DNA of 64,000 nucleotides from Aspidapion aeneum (taxonomy: Eukaryota; Arthropoda; Insecta; Coleoptera; Brentidae), in the NCBI GenBank assembly GCA_963576565.1, contig OY755047.1, positions 30,727,351 to 30,791,350 of the forward strand. Direction: 5' to 3'. The position numbers and the translations under genes are program-made. Positions 25,901 to 40,900 of the stretch are shown here, in pieces. Position 1 is the first letter of the stretch. Each line of letters starts with the position of its first letter. The notes beneath the pieces were generated by a model that was not told the origin of the DNA, did no database searches, and saw nothing but the letters and a program-made list of their open reading frames with translations.

Positions 25901-28900
25901 TGTTTGTCCTCTTGGGACCTCTATCCGTGGAGGTGCTATATACCAAAATAATCAGCTGATTGCTAGTCTACACGCGTTTTTTAGTATTTCTCTAATAAGC
26001 CAGTAATCTCTTTATACTAAACTCGATAGGCCCTGATATACAGGTTGTTTCGTTAAGGATGTCTGTCACATTTATTTCACAAATTGTAGTGGTTGCCATA
26101 GGCGGTTACACTTTTGTGACATTTCCAACCTCTTTATTTATCAAATGCATAATGACAGCAACAAAATACATTCTGAAAAATGGCATGTATTTGAGTTTTT
26201 TTACCTGTGCAGTTTTCTTCTTAACCTAATGTCAGCATCTTTTAATGTTGATATATTTTTGGTTAGGAAATACGTTTATGTCATGTCAAAGTCACAAATG
26301 TGTAACTGCCTATGGCAAGGAATATACTATTCTTTGTTTGAAACTCGTAGACAATGATTGAGTAGAAACAAAATTTTGGAATTCCATTGTCTTTATTTAT
26401 TGTGAACGCGACGTTTCGGTAGTAGTCACAGGAATCACTTCTCCCGGCCAAAAAAGTTGCATTTTTAAAAAAAATAATATGATTAACAGACACATATTAT
26501 ACAATATTTCTATTCCTTGAAAAATTTTGCCTAATTTAGACCTCTCACATGTACTTCTATGTCACTTCCCTTCCCTCTTTCGTCATATGGTATAATTTGT
26601 GTATGTTAATCATAGTTCTTCGTAAAAACAATGCAATTTTTCTAAACAGGAGGTATGTTTACTGCCCTCTAGCGGGGAGCTGCAGAAACAATTATGTTTT
26701 AGGTGAATTCGCAAGGTCCGATTTCTGTCATCTCAATTAAAGTCAATTCAGAATTAAATAGTTTTAACATATTAAGCTGAGTTTCTCGTTTCATAGCCAC
26801 GCTGTCGCACCGCATGCATTTTTTTAGTAGCTAGATGTTATTCCTTAATTTTTAGCCGTTACACTTCTCAAAGGCTTTCGCTAAAGAGGGCCAATCTCAA
26901 AGTGCCACAGCAGTTGATCGAATCATACTCAGCTATTACGACAAATCTGAGGTAAGTACTCGTCATTATTAATAATTGAATAAACTTAAAAACATTTCTT
27001 GACTCGTTTTGTTTTTACTTATTGGTACTTGGTACCCGGACAATCACAACTGATTTACTCTCACATTCATCCTACATGAAGACCCAACGGTAGATCTTTA
27101 TCATGCTTGCACGGACTTTTATTGATCATCAACTTTGAATACTTATTTGATGCCCAAACTCCGCCCAAGTCAGATGTGAGCCCTACCTCCGGTGAATCTC
27201 TATTCACGAACGGATAGTAGGTTCGTGTTTGTACTGGCGGCAGGCATAGGACTCGAACCCACCGCCCTCTGATTTTAAAGCAGACGCGCGCCCACTGAAC
27301 CATCAGAGCCAGTGTCCCTATACTCAACACAGGTCATTGAACCTAACTGGCCAACTGTAATGTTATATCAACCAGATTCTGGCATTTGTAGGCAAGTTCT
27401 AAAACAGCTTTAAAGTATCACAAACACCTTTAAACACCCCTTTTTAAAATCCTTAAGAAATCACTTTTTGTAGTGACATCCGACGATCTGCTAAGGTCAC
27501 TGGAACACGAAGTTCCTTAACTTCGTGATCTAGTAACGATAGGTTCTACTAGAGTCCCTGCATGTTGACATATTTGGAACTACATATATCCAGAAATGCT
27601 CCACAATCACTGTATTTAACAAAAACCACTAAATTTATATAGAGAAATTAAAAAAAATTCAAAAAACACAACAGTAAACAAAGACGAAAGTCAACGCGAT
27701 GACGTAGGTACATAGGTCATCCAGTTAAGTTCACATGACTTGTCAAATTTTATAACAAACAGTCGTTTTTGTGCACGGTCCGTAAATAAACCGGTTGTCT
27801 GGTAACTCCCAGCCAATAAGAACTCGGCAGCCTATGACGCGGCAATATGCCTGCTCCACGATCAATAAAGAGAGACCTATACGTTATATTATGAGAGAAA
27901 TAAAGATAGATGCCGTAAAAATACCAAAATTTATTAAAAAATTAAATAATTTAAAAATTCCAACAGTTTTATAAATATCAGATGCAGGACACGATTATAA
28001 ATACTTTTCCTAAGTTAATTCGACACTCTTGTTCATATTAATTTAACTTTTTTCGCCGAACACTGCAATATTGAACTTTTTTGTGAATAGGAGATAATTA
28101 AAATGAGTTTTTTTTTGAGAAATTTTATCAAAAAAATTAAAAGAAAGGAAATTGAAATTACTTTAAGTCAATGACAGTAAGGGAACATTCATAAATTACA
28201 TCACGCAAAAATTCAGGATTTTTGATCACCCCTTCTTATTGCATTTCAAGAAAAATACATTAACTGTAACGCTAATTTTCCTTCCCTCCTAATTGAGCAT
28301 TATACAGGGTGTTCCAAGTTGAGTGTTGCTAACTTTTTTATTATTAAAGATAGAAAAAAGTTTAAATTAGCAAACTATTATAATTTTTGATGCTCTTTAA
28401 GATGCTCAAATAAAAAAAATTGAACATTGAGTTTTCGAGCTTTTTCAAAAAACATAAATATAATTTTGAAAAATTTTACCAGTTTGCCAATTTAAATTTT
28501 TTTCTATTTCTAATAATAACAAAGGTAGCAATATGGTGGACTTTTAACTTGGAACACCTAGTATATAATTTAAGAATGGTCATCAGTTTTGTTTTTAAAT
28601 CATATTGCAAGTAACAGAAAACTATACCTATCTAATTATAGAATAGTTACAAAATAATTTTCTTTAACTTTTTTACTCTTTTTTGACTCTGATCAGTCCC
28701 TGTATCATCAAGCTTTCGTTTCATTGTGGATTCATTTTGCTTTGTGGTATTTATTAATTTGATTCTTATCATCACCAAGCGCGGATTTCAGGGAGGGGGG
28801 AGTAACGTGGTAATTACCCTCCCCCCTCGAACATAAAATATGCACTTTTTGTTATTGATTAAAGGGAAAATAGTCGAATTACCCCCCCAGAAAAAAAAAT

Positions 28901-31900
28901 TATATTACAAATAATTTTTTCGTCGACTATTACCCCCCCACCTCCTAGATTTTCACCCAGATCCGCGCTTGATCATCACTCTTTGTTTTACAAATAAATT
29001 TACCAATTTATATGAAATAGAAACTTTTCTAAATATAAATTTAGTGGATCGCTTCACAATATTTGTTTTAATAAATTTAAAATTGGCACCATGCAATTTT
29101 ATGAACCATTTGTCCATATTGTTAACATTTTCTTTCCATGATGGTGAAGGCTCAGTTAAGCCTCCAAAAGAAAGGCTTTGCACCCAAGATGGCTTGTCAT
29201 ATGAATGCATGTTGATTTGTTATTTTTCATATGTATAGCAACCAAGTTCAGGGAACTCATTGTGATGCTTTCGTGCTAAAATCCTGCAATATAAACTAAA
29301 CCATCTTTTTCTAAAATTTCTTTTAGTTAGTCTTAATACCCTGTTTCCACCAATGCATGCCCTCCCCGATTCAAAAAACGAATCGGGGTGGGCATGCATT
29401 GGTGGAAACAGGGTATAATACATTTATAGCAAGCACAGAGCAGGTATAAACACTGCGTACAAGACCCAAAATGTACAAAATTTCCTGGCAAAATACGAAA
29501 TTACGCTATAAACAGCGTTTGACTGCTGATTCCTAGGAAAATTGTGACGTAGCTCTGACGTCACGGCCGTCATGACACCGAGTTACCAGACAACCGGTTT
29601 ATTTAAGGCCCGTGGTTTTTGTGGGCTATTACTTCCAAACTACGAATCGCAGGTAAAAAAAGATTTCATGATTGTACATCTATAACCGTTTGTTTGTGAT
29701 GTATTCTAATACACCTTTACCATAAAGCAATTAACAGTTATAATAAATAATAATATCTTGAACCAATTTAACTATGACCGAACCGAACCGAAGTCTTGCT
29801 AAGTAGAAAAACTTCAATGAAGTAAAATAAAATAAAATAAAAACCTTCAAAACGACTTAAAAACCGGCATCTTGTTCAATGTTACAGGCAATACTGATTC
29901 TTTGATTTTGTTCATAAACAAGTTAAAGGAAAACTGGTTTCATATCCCCCGTGGATACAGTTGTTTTCTGTGTCATTCGCGCATCGCATCTAATGTTAAA
30001 GTCAAGTCAAGTCAAAAGTAGCTTTATTGTCTGTAGAAAAAGATTACATTGACAAAGCCATGCTTATCTAACTTAACGTCTACTTAATCTGCACTGTATA
30101 TGGTAATATTATTAAGAAAATATAAGTATACATATTCATTACAATATAAATAAAGTAAAATAATAATTATAACCAGCAAATAAATTTCACTCCGGTTTTA
30201 TAATAGTCGAATCCATAAAATTGGAAATGTGTAAGCCTACTTTAATTTATTAAAATTTGAATCCAAGAAAGAATATTTTATTTCTATTTATCTAGTGAGA
30301 AAAAAATTCTTCCAAGCTATAGTAGCTCTGTGTGGCTAAGAATTCCTTTGTCATCCTTCTGAATTTTTTATAGCAAACAATTTGCCTAATTTCCACGGAT
30401 AAATGATTAAATATTTTTTTTCCATTGTATATAAATGAGTTTTTAAAGAAGGTTGAATGCGGAATTGGAAGTTGCAGTAAAAAGGGACGACAACTAGAGT
30501 AAGTACTAGGTCTTTCTAATTCGCCTCGATATTTTTTAAACACCAAACAAACTGTCTCCAAAATAAAGATACAACATAATGTTAGTATTTTATGTTCCTG
30601 AAATAAAGGTCTACAGGAACTACGTCTTTTTACTCTACAAAGATATCTGATTGCTCTCTTTTGTAAAGTAAATAGCGATTTAAAAAGTTGATCTGAACAG
30701 CATCCCCAAAAGCATATGCCATAAGAAAGATGTGATTGAACCAAGGAATAGTATACATTTTTTGCCGTAACAAAATCCAAGTTCTGTGTTACTACTCTCA
30801 GAGCAAAACAGCCTGAAGCAATCTTACTATTTAACTTTTTAATATGTTCATCAAACTTAAGTGAATTATCAATTATGATACCCAAGAACTTATTAATACC
30901 CTGGTTTGTAATATTTTCATTTTGTAGTTGTATATTATTGAGATCACATCTAAAATTTAAAATATGTGTCTTTGAGACATTAAAAGATAATAAATTTGCA
31001 TCACACCATTCCTTAATGAGACCAAGGTCGTTTTGAACTGTAACTGCGAGCCTTTCAGCAATAACATCATGCCACAAGAATGTGTTATCGTCCACAAAAC
31101 TGGTGATTTGACCACTTATAGGAAGATGTGAAATATCATTCACAAATATCAAAAATATTAGAGGTCCAAGTATGGATCCTTGCGGAACTCCAACATTTAA
31201 CTGTTGTGTGGTGGAGGTTTCATTACTTAAGATGACTGATTGTGAACGCTCAGATAAATACGACTTAAACCACCTTAACGCTACACCACCGACTCCATAC
31301 TTCCCAAGCTTTCCCAACAGTATCCTGTGATCCACGCAATCAAAGGCCTTCGATAGATCACAGAACACTGCTGCGACCCTCTCACCTGCATTTAGTTTGA
31401 GATAGAGCTCTTCAAGCAAATTAAATATGGCATCACTGGTGCCTATGTTAGCTAGAAAACCAAACTGTGTACCACTAAGAATTCTATTCTCTATTAAAAA
31501 ATTTGTCAGCCTAACTTGTACCAATTTTTCAATTATTTTGGACAATTACGGTAGTAGTGCAATAGGTCTGAAATTTGAAGGAATGTTGTGATCTCCTCCC
31601 TTAAAGATAGGTAGTATTAAAGCTTTTTTTAAACAATCCTGAAAATTTCCTAAATTAAACGATTCATTGATGGCTTCAGCAAGGACAATCAAAACTGATT
31701 CAGGGAGTGCCTCAAAAATTCTAAGAGACATTTTGTCCCAGCCAGTAGAGTTTTTGTTTTTTAATTTTTGAAAGATTTCTTTAATTTCAGAAGCTGTTGT
31801 GGGACTTAGGGAAAATGTGTTTGTAACAGAAATATTATTTAAATAGTCCAATGGATCTTTAGTTGAATTGATTTTACTAGAAAGTTTCTGGGCTATACTG

Positions 31901-34900
31901 CAATAGAAAGAGTTTAAATCATTAGCTTTAAGATCTGTAGACACTGAAGATGAATTTTGCCCCCTCAACTTGTTAACTATTTTCCATGTTTCTTTATTTT
32001 GATTATGAGATCGCTGAATCCTAGTAAATTTTTAAAATTTGTTGTTTGTTGGTTGTTTGAAGTATCGGATTTCTTTACTCTAAATCTCCACACACTAATG
32101 AATATTTAAATATATTGACAAGAGACAGACACTATTTACACTAATACCAACTTTGTATTTTTTTTGCAATAGCCCAAGCAGTTTGACTGGCAAGAAATCC
32201 AACGAACTTCTACAGGGTGGTCTAAGCTCAATCAAATCAGCTGCAAGCACAATGGTAAAAAAGATGGAAGAAATCAAGGAAGGTAAAATAGTAGATTAAA
32301 GATTGCACGAGGAGTCGCGCGGGGGTACTGCTTATATATATTTAATCTCCAAGCACTCAAGCGTAGAGGTCGCTCTCATTGCTTACTTAGAGGAGAGGGT
32401 TCAAACATTTGAAATTTTCACTGAAGCGTCTGCAGAAGCTGACGCTTTTCCAAGTGTTACGACTCTTTGTTGATTTGATAGTTTCTCCTATGTCAATGTT
32501 TGGGTGGTGTTCCTTGATTCTAATCTACCACACTTGTCTACGATACACCACACCTATCTATGATAAACCGTACATGCGTGGGACTCGGTTATTTCTGGAT
32601 TTAAAACTAAAGTTGTTATATTTTTTTAAATTTTAAATAATATATTTTTCTCAGCCTGTCAAAAGAGAAAAAATGTTTCAGTGACTTCACTCTTGATCTT
32701 AATTTGGTTTATTTATTTGATTTTATTTAGCTATCTCGACGTCGGCAAACTCTACACCTGTCAAACTGGCTTTGACGGCAAGTGATAGGAACGCCTCCGG
32801 AGATACCCTGAACGAAATCGATGGGGACAGCAACGAAGGAAGTAACAGTGGAACCTTGGAAAGACAGAGAAAGGTAAAAAAATTACTCGCTAGTCTACAA
32901 AACCTACCACAGGTGACATACTTGGTATCTGCAGTTTACTACTAGGCCTCTATCACCCACAATGGTCCTCATCTGTTTGATGCTATCAATACAAACGGGC
33001 TCCGATTTTCGACTTTGGTTATATCATAGCGACATCTAAAAAAATATAAATATTTACAACATACAATATTTTTCTTCTACATATATCCGTTCAGAAATTA
33101 TCTGGAAAAATCCTTAGTCTTCATCTAAAATCCCATGTAAAAAGCTTACGTAGTAGTAACCTGAGGCCCTCGATACATTTTGACAGTTGTTTAACACCAG
33201 ACGTAGGCAACTCTCTTTGACACTTAGTTGTTAGAAAATTATCTTTTAAATAAAAAACAGTTGGTATCTGCAAAATAACATTACATATTAATAATTTATT
33301 GCTAAAAATTGAAGTTGTAACTTTGCCGCAACTTGCACAGTACACCAATATTAGTAAGAACAAATTATATTCTAAAAATGAACTATATTTTCAACAAAGT
33401 TATATTATGTTTTAAAAGTGTATTTCCTACCATAAATAAATAGAAAATAAAAGTGTACCAATTGAAATTTAAAAGCTAACAACAAACTAAGAGTATAAGA
33501 ATATACAACGCGCAGAGCGCCAAAAGAAGTGTAACTGGCGAGGTAGGCGATGGATGGCGCTGTTTAAATATCACGAATTGTTCTAAGAGATTGACTTGTA
33601 TGTGTCCCATCTATTTCAGGGGCTAGTAATCTGTTTTATTTTTGTTTTCAAAATTTGAAGTGCCCTTTTCCGAATCGAACATATTAAAAACTTGAAAAAA
33701 TGTCTAGGAAAATAACACAGACAGAAAAAGATCCAAATGCATCCAGGGCTTCAAGTAGTAACCAGCTATGTCGTTTTATCATTTTGTAAGATTGATTTGC
33801 TTCAGGCAGCCATAGTTTTTAACTAATTTAATTTGATTTATTTGTTAGATATCAAACGAAATAGGAAGCTACAGAGGAAGCTGCGCAAATTTAAAAGACT
33901 ATGACGAGCCGCTTCCCGAAAGCCTCTATCCCACTCCCGACGACGTCAAAGGAGAGAGCGAACTCGATTTAACGCTGACGACATGTTCGCAATGTCATAA
34001 CTGTTTTAGGTTAGTATGTTACAGGTTAGGTTAGGTTTAACTTTCAGTATGCGACTTTTTCATTCAAGCTATATTCGCGTTTTTACCGATTAGTTTTTTT
34101 CTGAATTTTAATTCGTATTCAAAAACGAATGTGCGCAGGCCCAAGTCTACCATTGATGTATTGAAGATGTGTGGCTACTATTTACATGACTAAACTTATA
34201 TTTTTTCAAGTTTTAATTATTAATAACACATAACGACGGTAAATATCATAAAATACTGAAAAAACTTTTAAAACTCCAATCAGAAAAACAACGAAGAACA
34301 AAATGTACTTAGAAACAAAAAACTTGACACTAAATCACAAAAAAAATTAAGAAATGCTAAGGCAAGTGACAAATTACTTTTTTTATTATTTCTGCTATAA
34401 ACACTTTGATTTCCCAAATTTAATTTAGTTTTATTTTATTTTATTATGATGCTAAATAAACTCAGCATTAGTGTAGTGTTTTAAGTAAATCTTCTTTTAT
34501 AATATAATATAACTACATAACATTGAAAAAATATATATTTGATATAACTAAACATCCACTACACTTTCCCTTTAAATTTTTAAACGCAAAATAGGTTGGT
34601 TTCAATCTTGAAGATCTTCTTAGGGTGATCTTTACTTTCTTCTACTGGGAATAGTTGAAAAAAAAAGCTAGAAATTCTTTGAAGACCTATTGCTTTCTTC
34701 CATTCGTATTACATATAATCTAGCTTATTTTTTAAAGCCTTCAGTTGTCCTGTTAGTTGTTTGTCGATAATCTAAACAACTTCCCCAAAATTTAACGGAT
34801 TTAATATTATAATGTTTAACCGTTTCTTTTCTTGTATCGTTTTGGAATAAATTATTTTATGGTGTGGGTATGTCACGTTCTATAATCTCTGGGGCATGTG

Positions 34901-37900
34901 GATAAAGTTATATATCTAGTTCAAAGTATAGCAGCTCAGCAGATGAAACAGCATTATTATTATTATTATTTAAGTCTGGAAGAAAACTAGAAATCTCCCT
35001 TAAATGCATGCATCTGATTGATTGGCGATGAAATTTCTTCTAACGTGAAATTAAACAAAGATTTTTCCATCAAAAATGGTGTCATTAGTGTCAATAGTTA
35101 TATAAATTGCATACGTTAACGAATCAGAATATGCGTGTATTTGGAGATTTTTTCTCCCTAAAATCAAGAATAGAGCTTTTTAGTACATCTTTACATTTAT
35201 TTATTATTTTATTTACTAATTTAACCGCACTCTCTCGATTTTGGATAATATGGACTACTACTAAAGTATTCAAAATTACCTATATTCTGATTTTAATTTT
35301 ATAAGACTTGAATTAAGGTCCATTATCACTTTTTAATATCTTTGGAATTCCAAAGGATGCAAAAATTCCTTTTAACTTGCCAATAACATAGGCACTTTTA
35401 GTGTTTTTAAGTTTAGTACACATCTTATACCACCAAATATAATTTCTATCTTTAAATTGACATAAATTATGTTTCAACCACAGAACACTGACAGTATACA
35501 GGGTTCAGAAAATGGGATTTAGAAGTAGAATCTTTATAAACCAAACAGAAGTGATATATAGATTTTGTACGGGTCAAAGAAAAACAGATATATTGTGCAA
35601 TGCTGCGAGTTCTTTACTCCGGTTGCATTAAAAATAATTTCTTACTTTATTAAATAAAGTTTTATTTTAGTTAGTTAGTTTTAAACTAAGCTAACCGAGT
35701 TACCAAATTAATTCCGTCAAGGAAGCCAATCGAGATGTTTTCTACTGTTGACGAAGGGAAAATCCCCAAGTCACTTTCCGATCTAAATTTTGTTTTATTT
35801 TGATTGAAACATTTCGAAGGTCCAATGCCGTTTGTTCCTAGATCTCACATAATTTGTAATTGGTAGAATTGAACGAGTCATGTCTAAATTAAGTCGACAG
35901 TGCCCTCTTGCATGTTAATTTTGAAATAGGTTATTTGCGCCTATTATTCCTATTATTGTATATCAACTAAATACACTAGACCGGCCAGTACTAATACTGT
36001 TTTAACTGTATTGGTTTTTTATTTAGGTTACTGTACGACGAAGATATCATGTCAAGTTGGTCAGCTGAGGATTCGAACTTAAACACCTTGTGTTCGGCAT
36101 GCAACAAACCTACCGTACCGTTGCTGACCATTACTATAGGTATGCTAACATGTATTTCGGATAATATTTTTAAGTTTTACTTATTAATTATTATTTAACA
36201 ATTGACAACGTCGCAAAGTTTTGATTTTCATAACTTTGCAATATTTGGAAAAGAAATTGCATGAAATTTAGGTGATTTTTTTTGTTAGGTGGAAGAGGAG
36301 TGAAACCGTGCGATCCGTTTAGTATACCGTACTTAAATCCGTTGGTACTTAGGAAAGAACTAGAGAATATATTGATGCAGGAAGGAGACTTAAGGTAAGG
36401 AGTTAGTATTGATCTGTAAAAGCTTTTGACGGTGGTATAAAAGTGATTTCAGTAGTTTCTACAAAACAAAACGGAAATGGTAAAAACTGTAGATTGAAAA
36501 AAGTATGGAATGATAGGTGTTCGTCTGTCAACTACGAGTTTTGTAGTTTTATTAATTTGAAAACAAAAAAAGTACCTACTCATAGTTTTCCAAGCAGTAC
36601 CTAAGAATACAAAGTAAACATATTTCTGTGCTTTAATATAAAATTGTAACAAACTGACTTAACTAGTTCTTTAAATATTGTTATATTTATTTTTCAGCAT
36701 AGCAGAATCGAAGTTTATCGATGAACACCCCATAATCTATTGGAATTTGATATACGTCTTCGAAAGAATCAACGTTCAGACTCATTTGCCGAATTTGTAC
36801 TTGAGGTAATTTATGTTTTATTTTAATGCCAGTTTGTTCATTTACCGTGATATAGTATTGAAAAAATTATGTTTACTGATAAATATTAAATAGCCCCAAG
36901 CCTCCGCCCCTACTGCGTACGCCACTGCTGTCCTGACCTTATAAACCTTATAACTTTAGTTTAACATCATAATGCACCATCAGGGCGGCCGATGGTCACA
37001 AAAAGTCATGAAATTTCACGTCGGCCATAAAAGCTCAGGCCGGTCAGTGTTCAAGTATCATAAAAAAATAATAAAAATTAAAGTTAATTATAAAATTCCA
37101 TAAAAATTACTAAAATTTCACTTTGGCTATAAAAGGAAGAAGCCTTAAATCGGAGTATTTCACTCAACTTAATACTGGTATCATCAATTTAAAAGAAAAG
37201 CAAAATGCTGTGACCAAAAAGCGGAAAATAATATATTTTTTTTGTAACTGAATTACGAACCACGACGAAACCACCTTGTATACTTCATGTTTCGCCGATG
37301 ATCAGATAGTAGTGGCTCAGGATTATGACGACCTCGAATATATGACACGAAAACTAATAGAAGAGTACAATAAGTGGGGACTAGAGGTTAATCTCAATAA
37401 GACAGAGTATATGTGTATCGGTGGAACGAAACAGGTTCTAATCTTAAATACCGGGCAGCGAATTCAGTCCTGTGATGAGTATAAATACTTAGGTCTAAAA
37501 ATTACAGCTGACGGAACACTAGACAAAGCTATAAAAGATCGAAACGTACAAGGAAGAAAAGCAATAACTTTATTAAATGGAATAATTTGGGACCAAAGTA
37601 TATCAAAACATAACAAAAAGCTTATATATAACACCATTGTAAAAAGTATTATTACATACGGCTCAGAAGTATGGCCAATCAAGGATAGGACAGAAAAAAT
37701 GCTTTCCGCACTTTAGTGGATGATATAAGAACAAAACAACTGGTGTGGTACGGACATGTGCAAAGAATGAATGATGAAAGACTACCTAAATAAATACTAC
37801 AATGGAAACCAACTGGCCGAAGAAAACGAGGACGACCAAGGAGAAGCTGGAGAGAAGGAATAGACAGTGAAATAAGAATAAGAGGCCTAGATGATGAATT

Positions 37901-40900
37901 ATGGGCAAACAGAAACGAGTGGAGATTGGGTATCGGAAGACGTAGAACGTTGTGAAACCGATAAATATATAATAAACTCTTTTTCTTCATAAATTTTTGT
38001 AGTAGCTTAAGTTAGAAAAAGTCATAAGGTTATTTCCGAAAAATTACATAAAATTTATTAAAAAATGGTCATAAAACTATAAAATAAATACGCTTTCAAC
38101 CAGTGGCTCGGTAGCACAGTTAGTAGAGCGTTAGCCTACCAAGACGTAAATCGCTGGTCAAATCAAGTCTAAGGTAAACAGTAAATCAGGTTTAAGAATA
38201 CTTATTTGATATTCTTCTTTAGGAATAGTACAAAATGTCAAAACGAAAGCCCAGAAAAAGACGTAGGAGCAGATGGGGATAATCCAGAGGCTAGTCGTAA
38301 TATGAAGCTTGTAGAGGAGGGTACTGACCCTTTGACGCAAGAGGTCGCTGCGTTAGGTAACTATTTAGCTCTGTTACTATACTTACACAGTAAAGAGGTT
38401 TTCAGTGATATTTGACGATACAGTTACACATTTCATAACTTTCTAGTTGCTATAATGCAAATCAATAATAAACAGTGGTATTAGTTAGGCAGAAGCAGTG
38501 TTGTCAGATTACACGATTTCGCTTCTTTTTGCACGATTACACGAATCAAAGGCCAATTCTCACGATTTTTAAATTCTGCTAAAGGAATCTTTACTTTTAA
38601 TAAAAATCTGAAGAGATTGCTAAAAAATTATCCACTAGATTATATTGAAAATGATGTACCATTTTGGAAAGAAATTGCCAATGTGAACATTCGCTAAAAT
38701 TTACTAAGTTTGTTTTTCAAGTTCTTTGTTTGCCTCATTCTAGCGCGGCTGTAAAGGGGATATTCTCCCAAATCAATCTAATTAAAGCACAGTTTCGCAA
38801 TAAATTAAAACCAAAAACAATAGAAGGTCTTTGGCACATAAAAAGTTTTATGGAAAACAAGACATGTTACGAATTTACTTTGAATAAAAATGTTACCAAA
38901 AAACTCGGTAATAGTAGGCTACTATATTTAGGTGTAGTAAAGAGTTCAACGATTCCAATTTAATATCGCAATAAAGTTTTTTTAAAATTAATAATACGTA
39001 CATATTTTATTACTTGTTTTTATGTATTTTTGAAAATAAAGATACATATTTAACATTTTCACCACTTTACACGACTTTTGGCAGCCGAATTACACGATTC
39101 TCTCCGCACTTCATCTGGCAACACTGGGCAGAAGTGAACTAGTTTCAACACTGGAATCTAAAATAACTTGTTTTAGATGAAACTTTTATTACTATTCTAG
39201 TGGCCTAAAAAAGTATCGTCTATAATATATATTTTGCTAAATAACGTAATAGTACTGACATCTAACTGACAAAAATATTAACAATCAACCAAAAACCAAT
39301 CCAAATCAATTAAAAAAAAACACTTTCAGTTTACGTTAATTAAAGACAGATAGACAAAACGGACGTAATTACAAATGGTTATAAATGTGATTAAATAAAA
39401 AATTCGGTCTCTTCCTGTTCTAAAAAAAAAATAACATGATTTATTTATTTTTGCAAGCTTCCCCAAAAAGAAATATAAAATCAAGTAAGTAAAACTATTT
39501 CTTGGTGAATTTAGTGGTATAAGTGTAAAAATAAGATTGCCTGGTTAGCGAAAGGTCGCTGGTTTAAATCCACCTGGAGGTAAATCTTTTTATAATCTTA
39601 TTTTTCTTATTTATCCCTTGCCACTAACTTCTCTTCGTTGTATAAACTGGTCGGCATGAAAATCGGCCCTGACACCATTCTTGTTGATTCTTATGTAAAA
39701 TGACCTCCTGAATCCAAATATGAACTCTGTTTTTCCCCATCACCCCCCATTTTCGGGGGAGACCCCCCTACCTATTTTTACTGCTGTTTGATAGTTTATT
39801 TCTGAGAGACTGGAGAGTTTAGAGTTCTCAAACATTAATATTTATAGCACGGTGGTAAGCCATTTGTTTTGGGGGGGGGGGGTTGCATAAATGGTAAATG
39901 GAAATTGTCGATTTTAGCGTTTTATATGCATTTTCTAATTATTTTTACAAAATTTTAGCTGCTAGCAGCTTAACGGAAAATGTAATAAACGTTACAGCAA
40001 AGTATAAAGCAACATATTAGTATATAAAAGTATATATATGCAGAAACCATTGGCGTATACAAAAAATCGCCTTGGAGGAGCTTGGAAATTTTTTACACTC
40101 TTATTTATTAACATATTAAAAAGTAGGAAAATAAATAGTTTTAAAATAATCTAGTTTTAGATTCTTGGGGAGGGGGGCTTTCGCCCCCAAGCCCCCCTCC
40201 CCCCTTGTATACGCTCATGCAGAAACTATAATAAAAAAATAAAATATTGTTGCTTTATTTGTGAATGGGACATCCGAGCACGGGGCAAACATTACATTGT
40301 ACGGAACTGGCCTTTGCGAGAAAGATTTACTCCCGGTCAGAAAAATTTCGCCAATGATCCTTATTAGTCCCGCAAGATAATATTTACTTGCCGCTTTTGC
40401 ACATCAAACTTGGATTGATCAAACAGTTTGTAAAAGCACTGGACAAAACAGGCGACGCATTCATATTTTTGAAAACTAAATTTCCTCGTCTTAGTGAACC
40501 TAAATAAGGAAGGTATTTTTGTGGGGCCCCAGATTAGACAACTTTTTCAAGATTCGACGTTTATTGAACACCTGAAGCAAAAAGAAAAACGAGCTTGGTT
40601 TGCATTCCAAAAGGTGTGTAAGAACTTTTTGGCTAACCATAAAAGTGATGATTATGTCGCTCAGGTCGAGGAATTGCTCTTAGCGTAAAAGTCCATGGGA
40701 TGTAACATGTCCCTCAAAGTGCACTTCCTTCACCCGCATCTGGACTTCTTTCCTAAAAATTTAGGAGCAGTCTCGGATGAACACGGGGAACGGTTTCATC
40801 AAGACATCGCTAAGTTGGAAAAGAGGTTTTCAGGGAAGTGAAATGCAAGCATGTTGGCGGAGTACTGCTGGTTTTTGAAACCAGAGGGTTGTACCTCAGG

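Larger units (their letters stand above)
27766..29640. repeat. Widely spaced inverted repeat pair
   Basis: TAAATAAACCGGTTGTCTGG with TAACTC follows at about 27781-27808. The complement GAGTTACCAGACAACCGGTTTATTTA-like run is at about 29580-29607, with weaker pairing outward. These may be the ends of a 1.8 kb element or two oppositely oriented copies of a repeat; the interior contains at least two younger MITEs. Confidence 0.5.

Noticed and set aside
26145..26740. Several 60-70 residue open frames in Crag intron 4
   Set aside because: Phe/Leu/Asn-rich translations of AT-rich DNA without homology or splice context.
27235..27313. A functional tRNA gene on the - strand
   Set aside because: Boxes A and B are good, but the acceptor stem does not pair and a tRNA-unrelated body follows, as in a SINE.
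27766..29640. A 1.8 kb DNA transposon bounded by the ACCGGTTGTCTGG inverted repeat
   Set aside because: No target duplication, no coding content, and the pairing is only about 30-45 bp; two opposite copies of one repeat explain it equally well.
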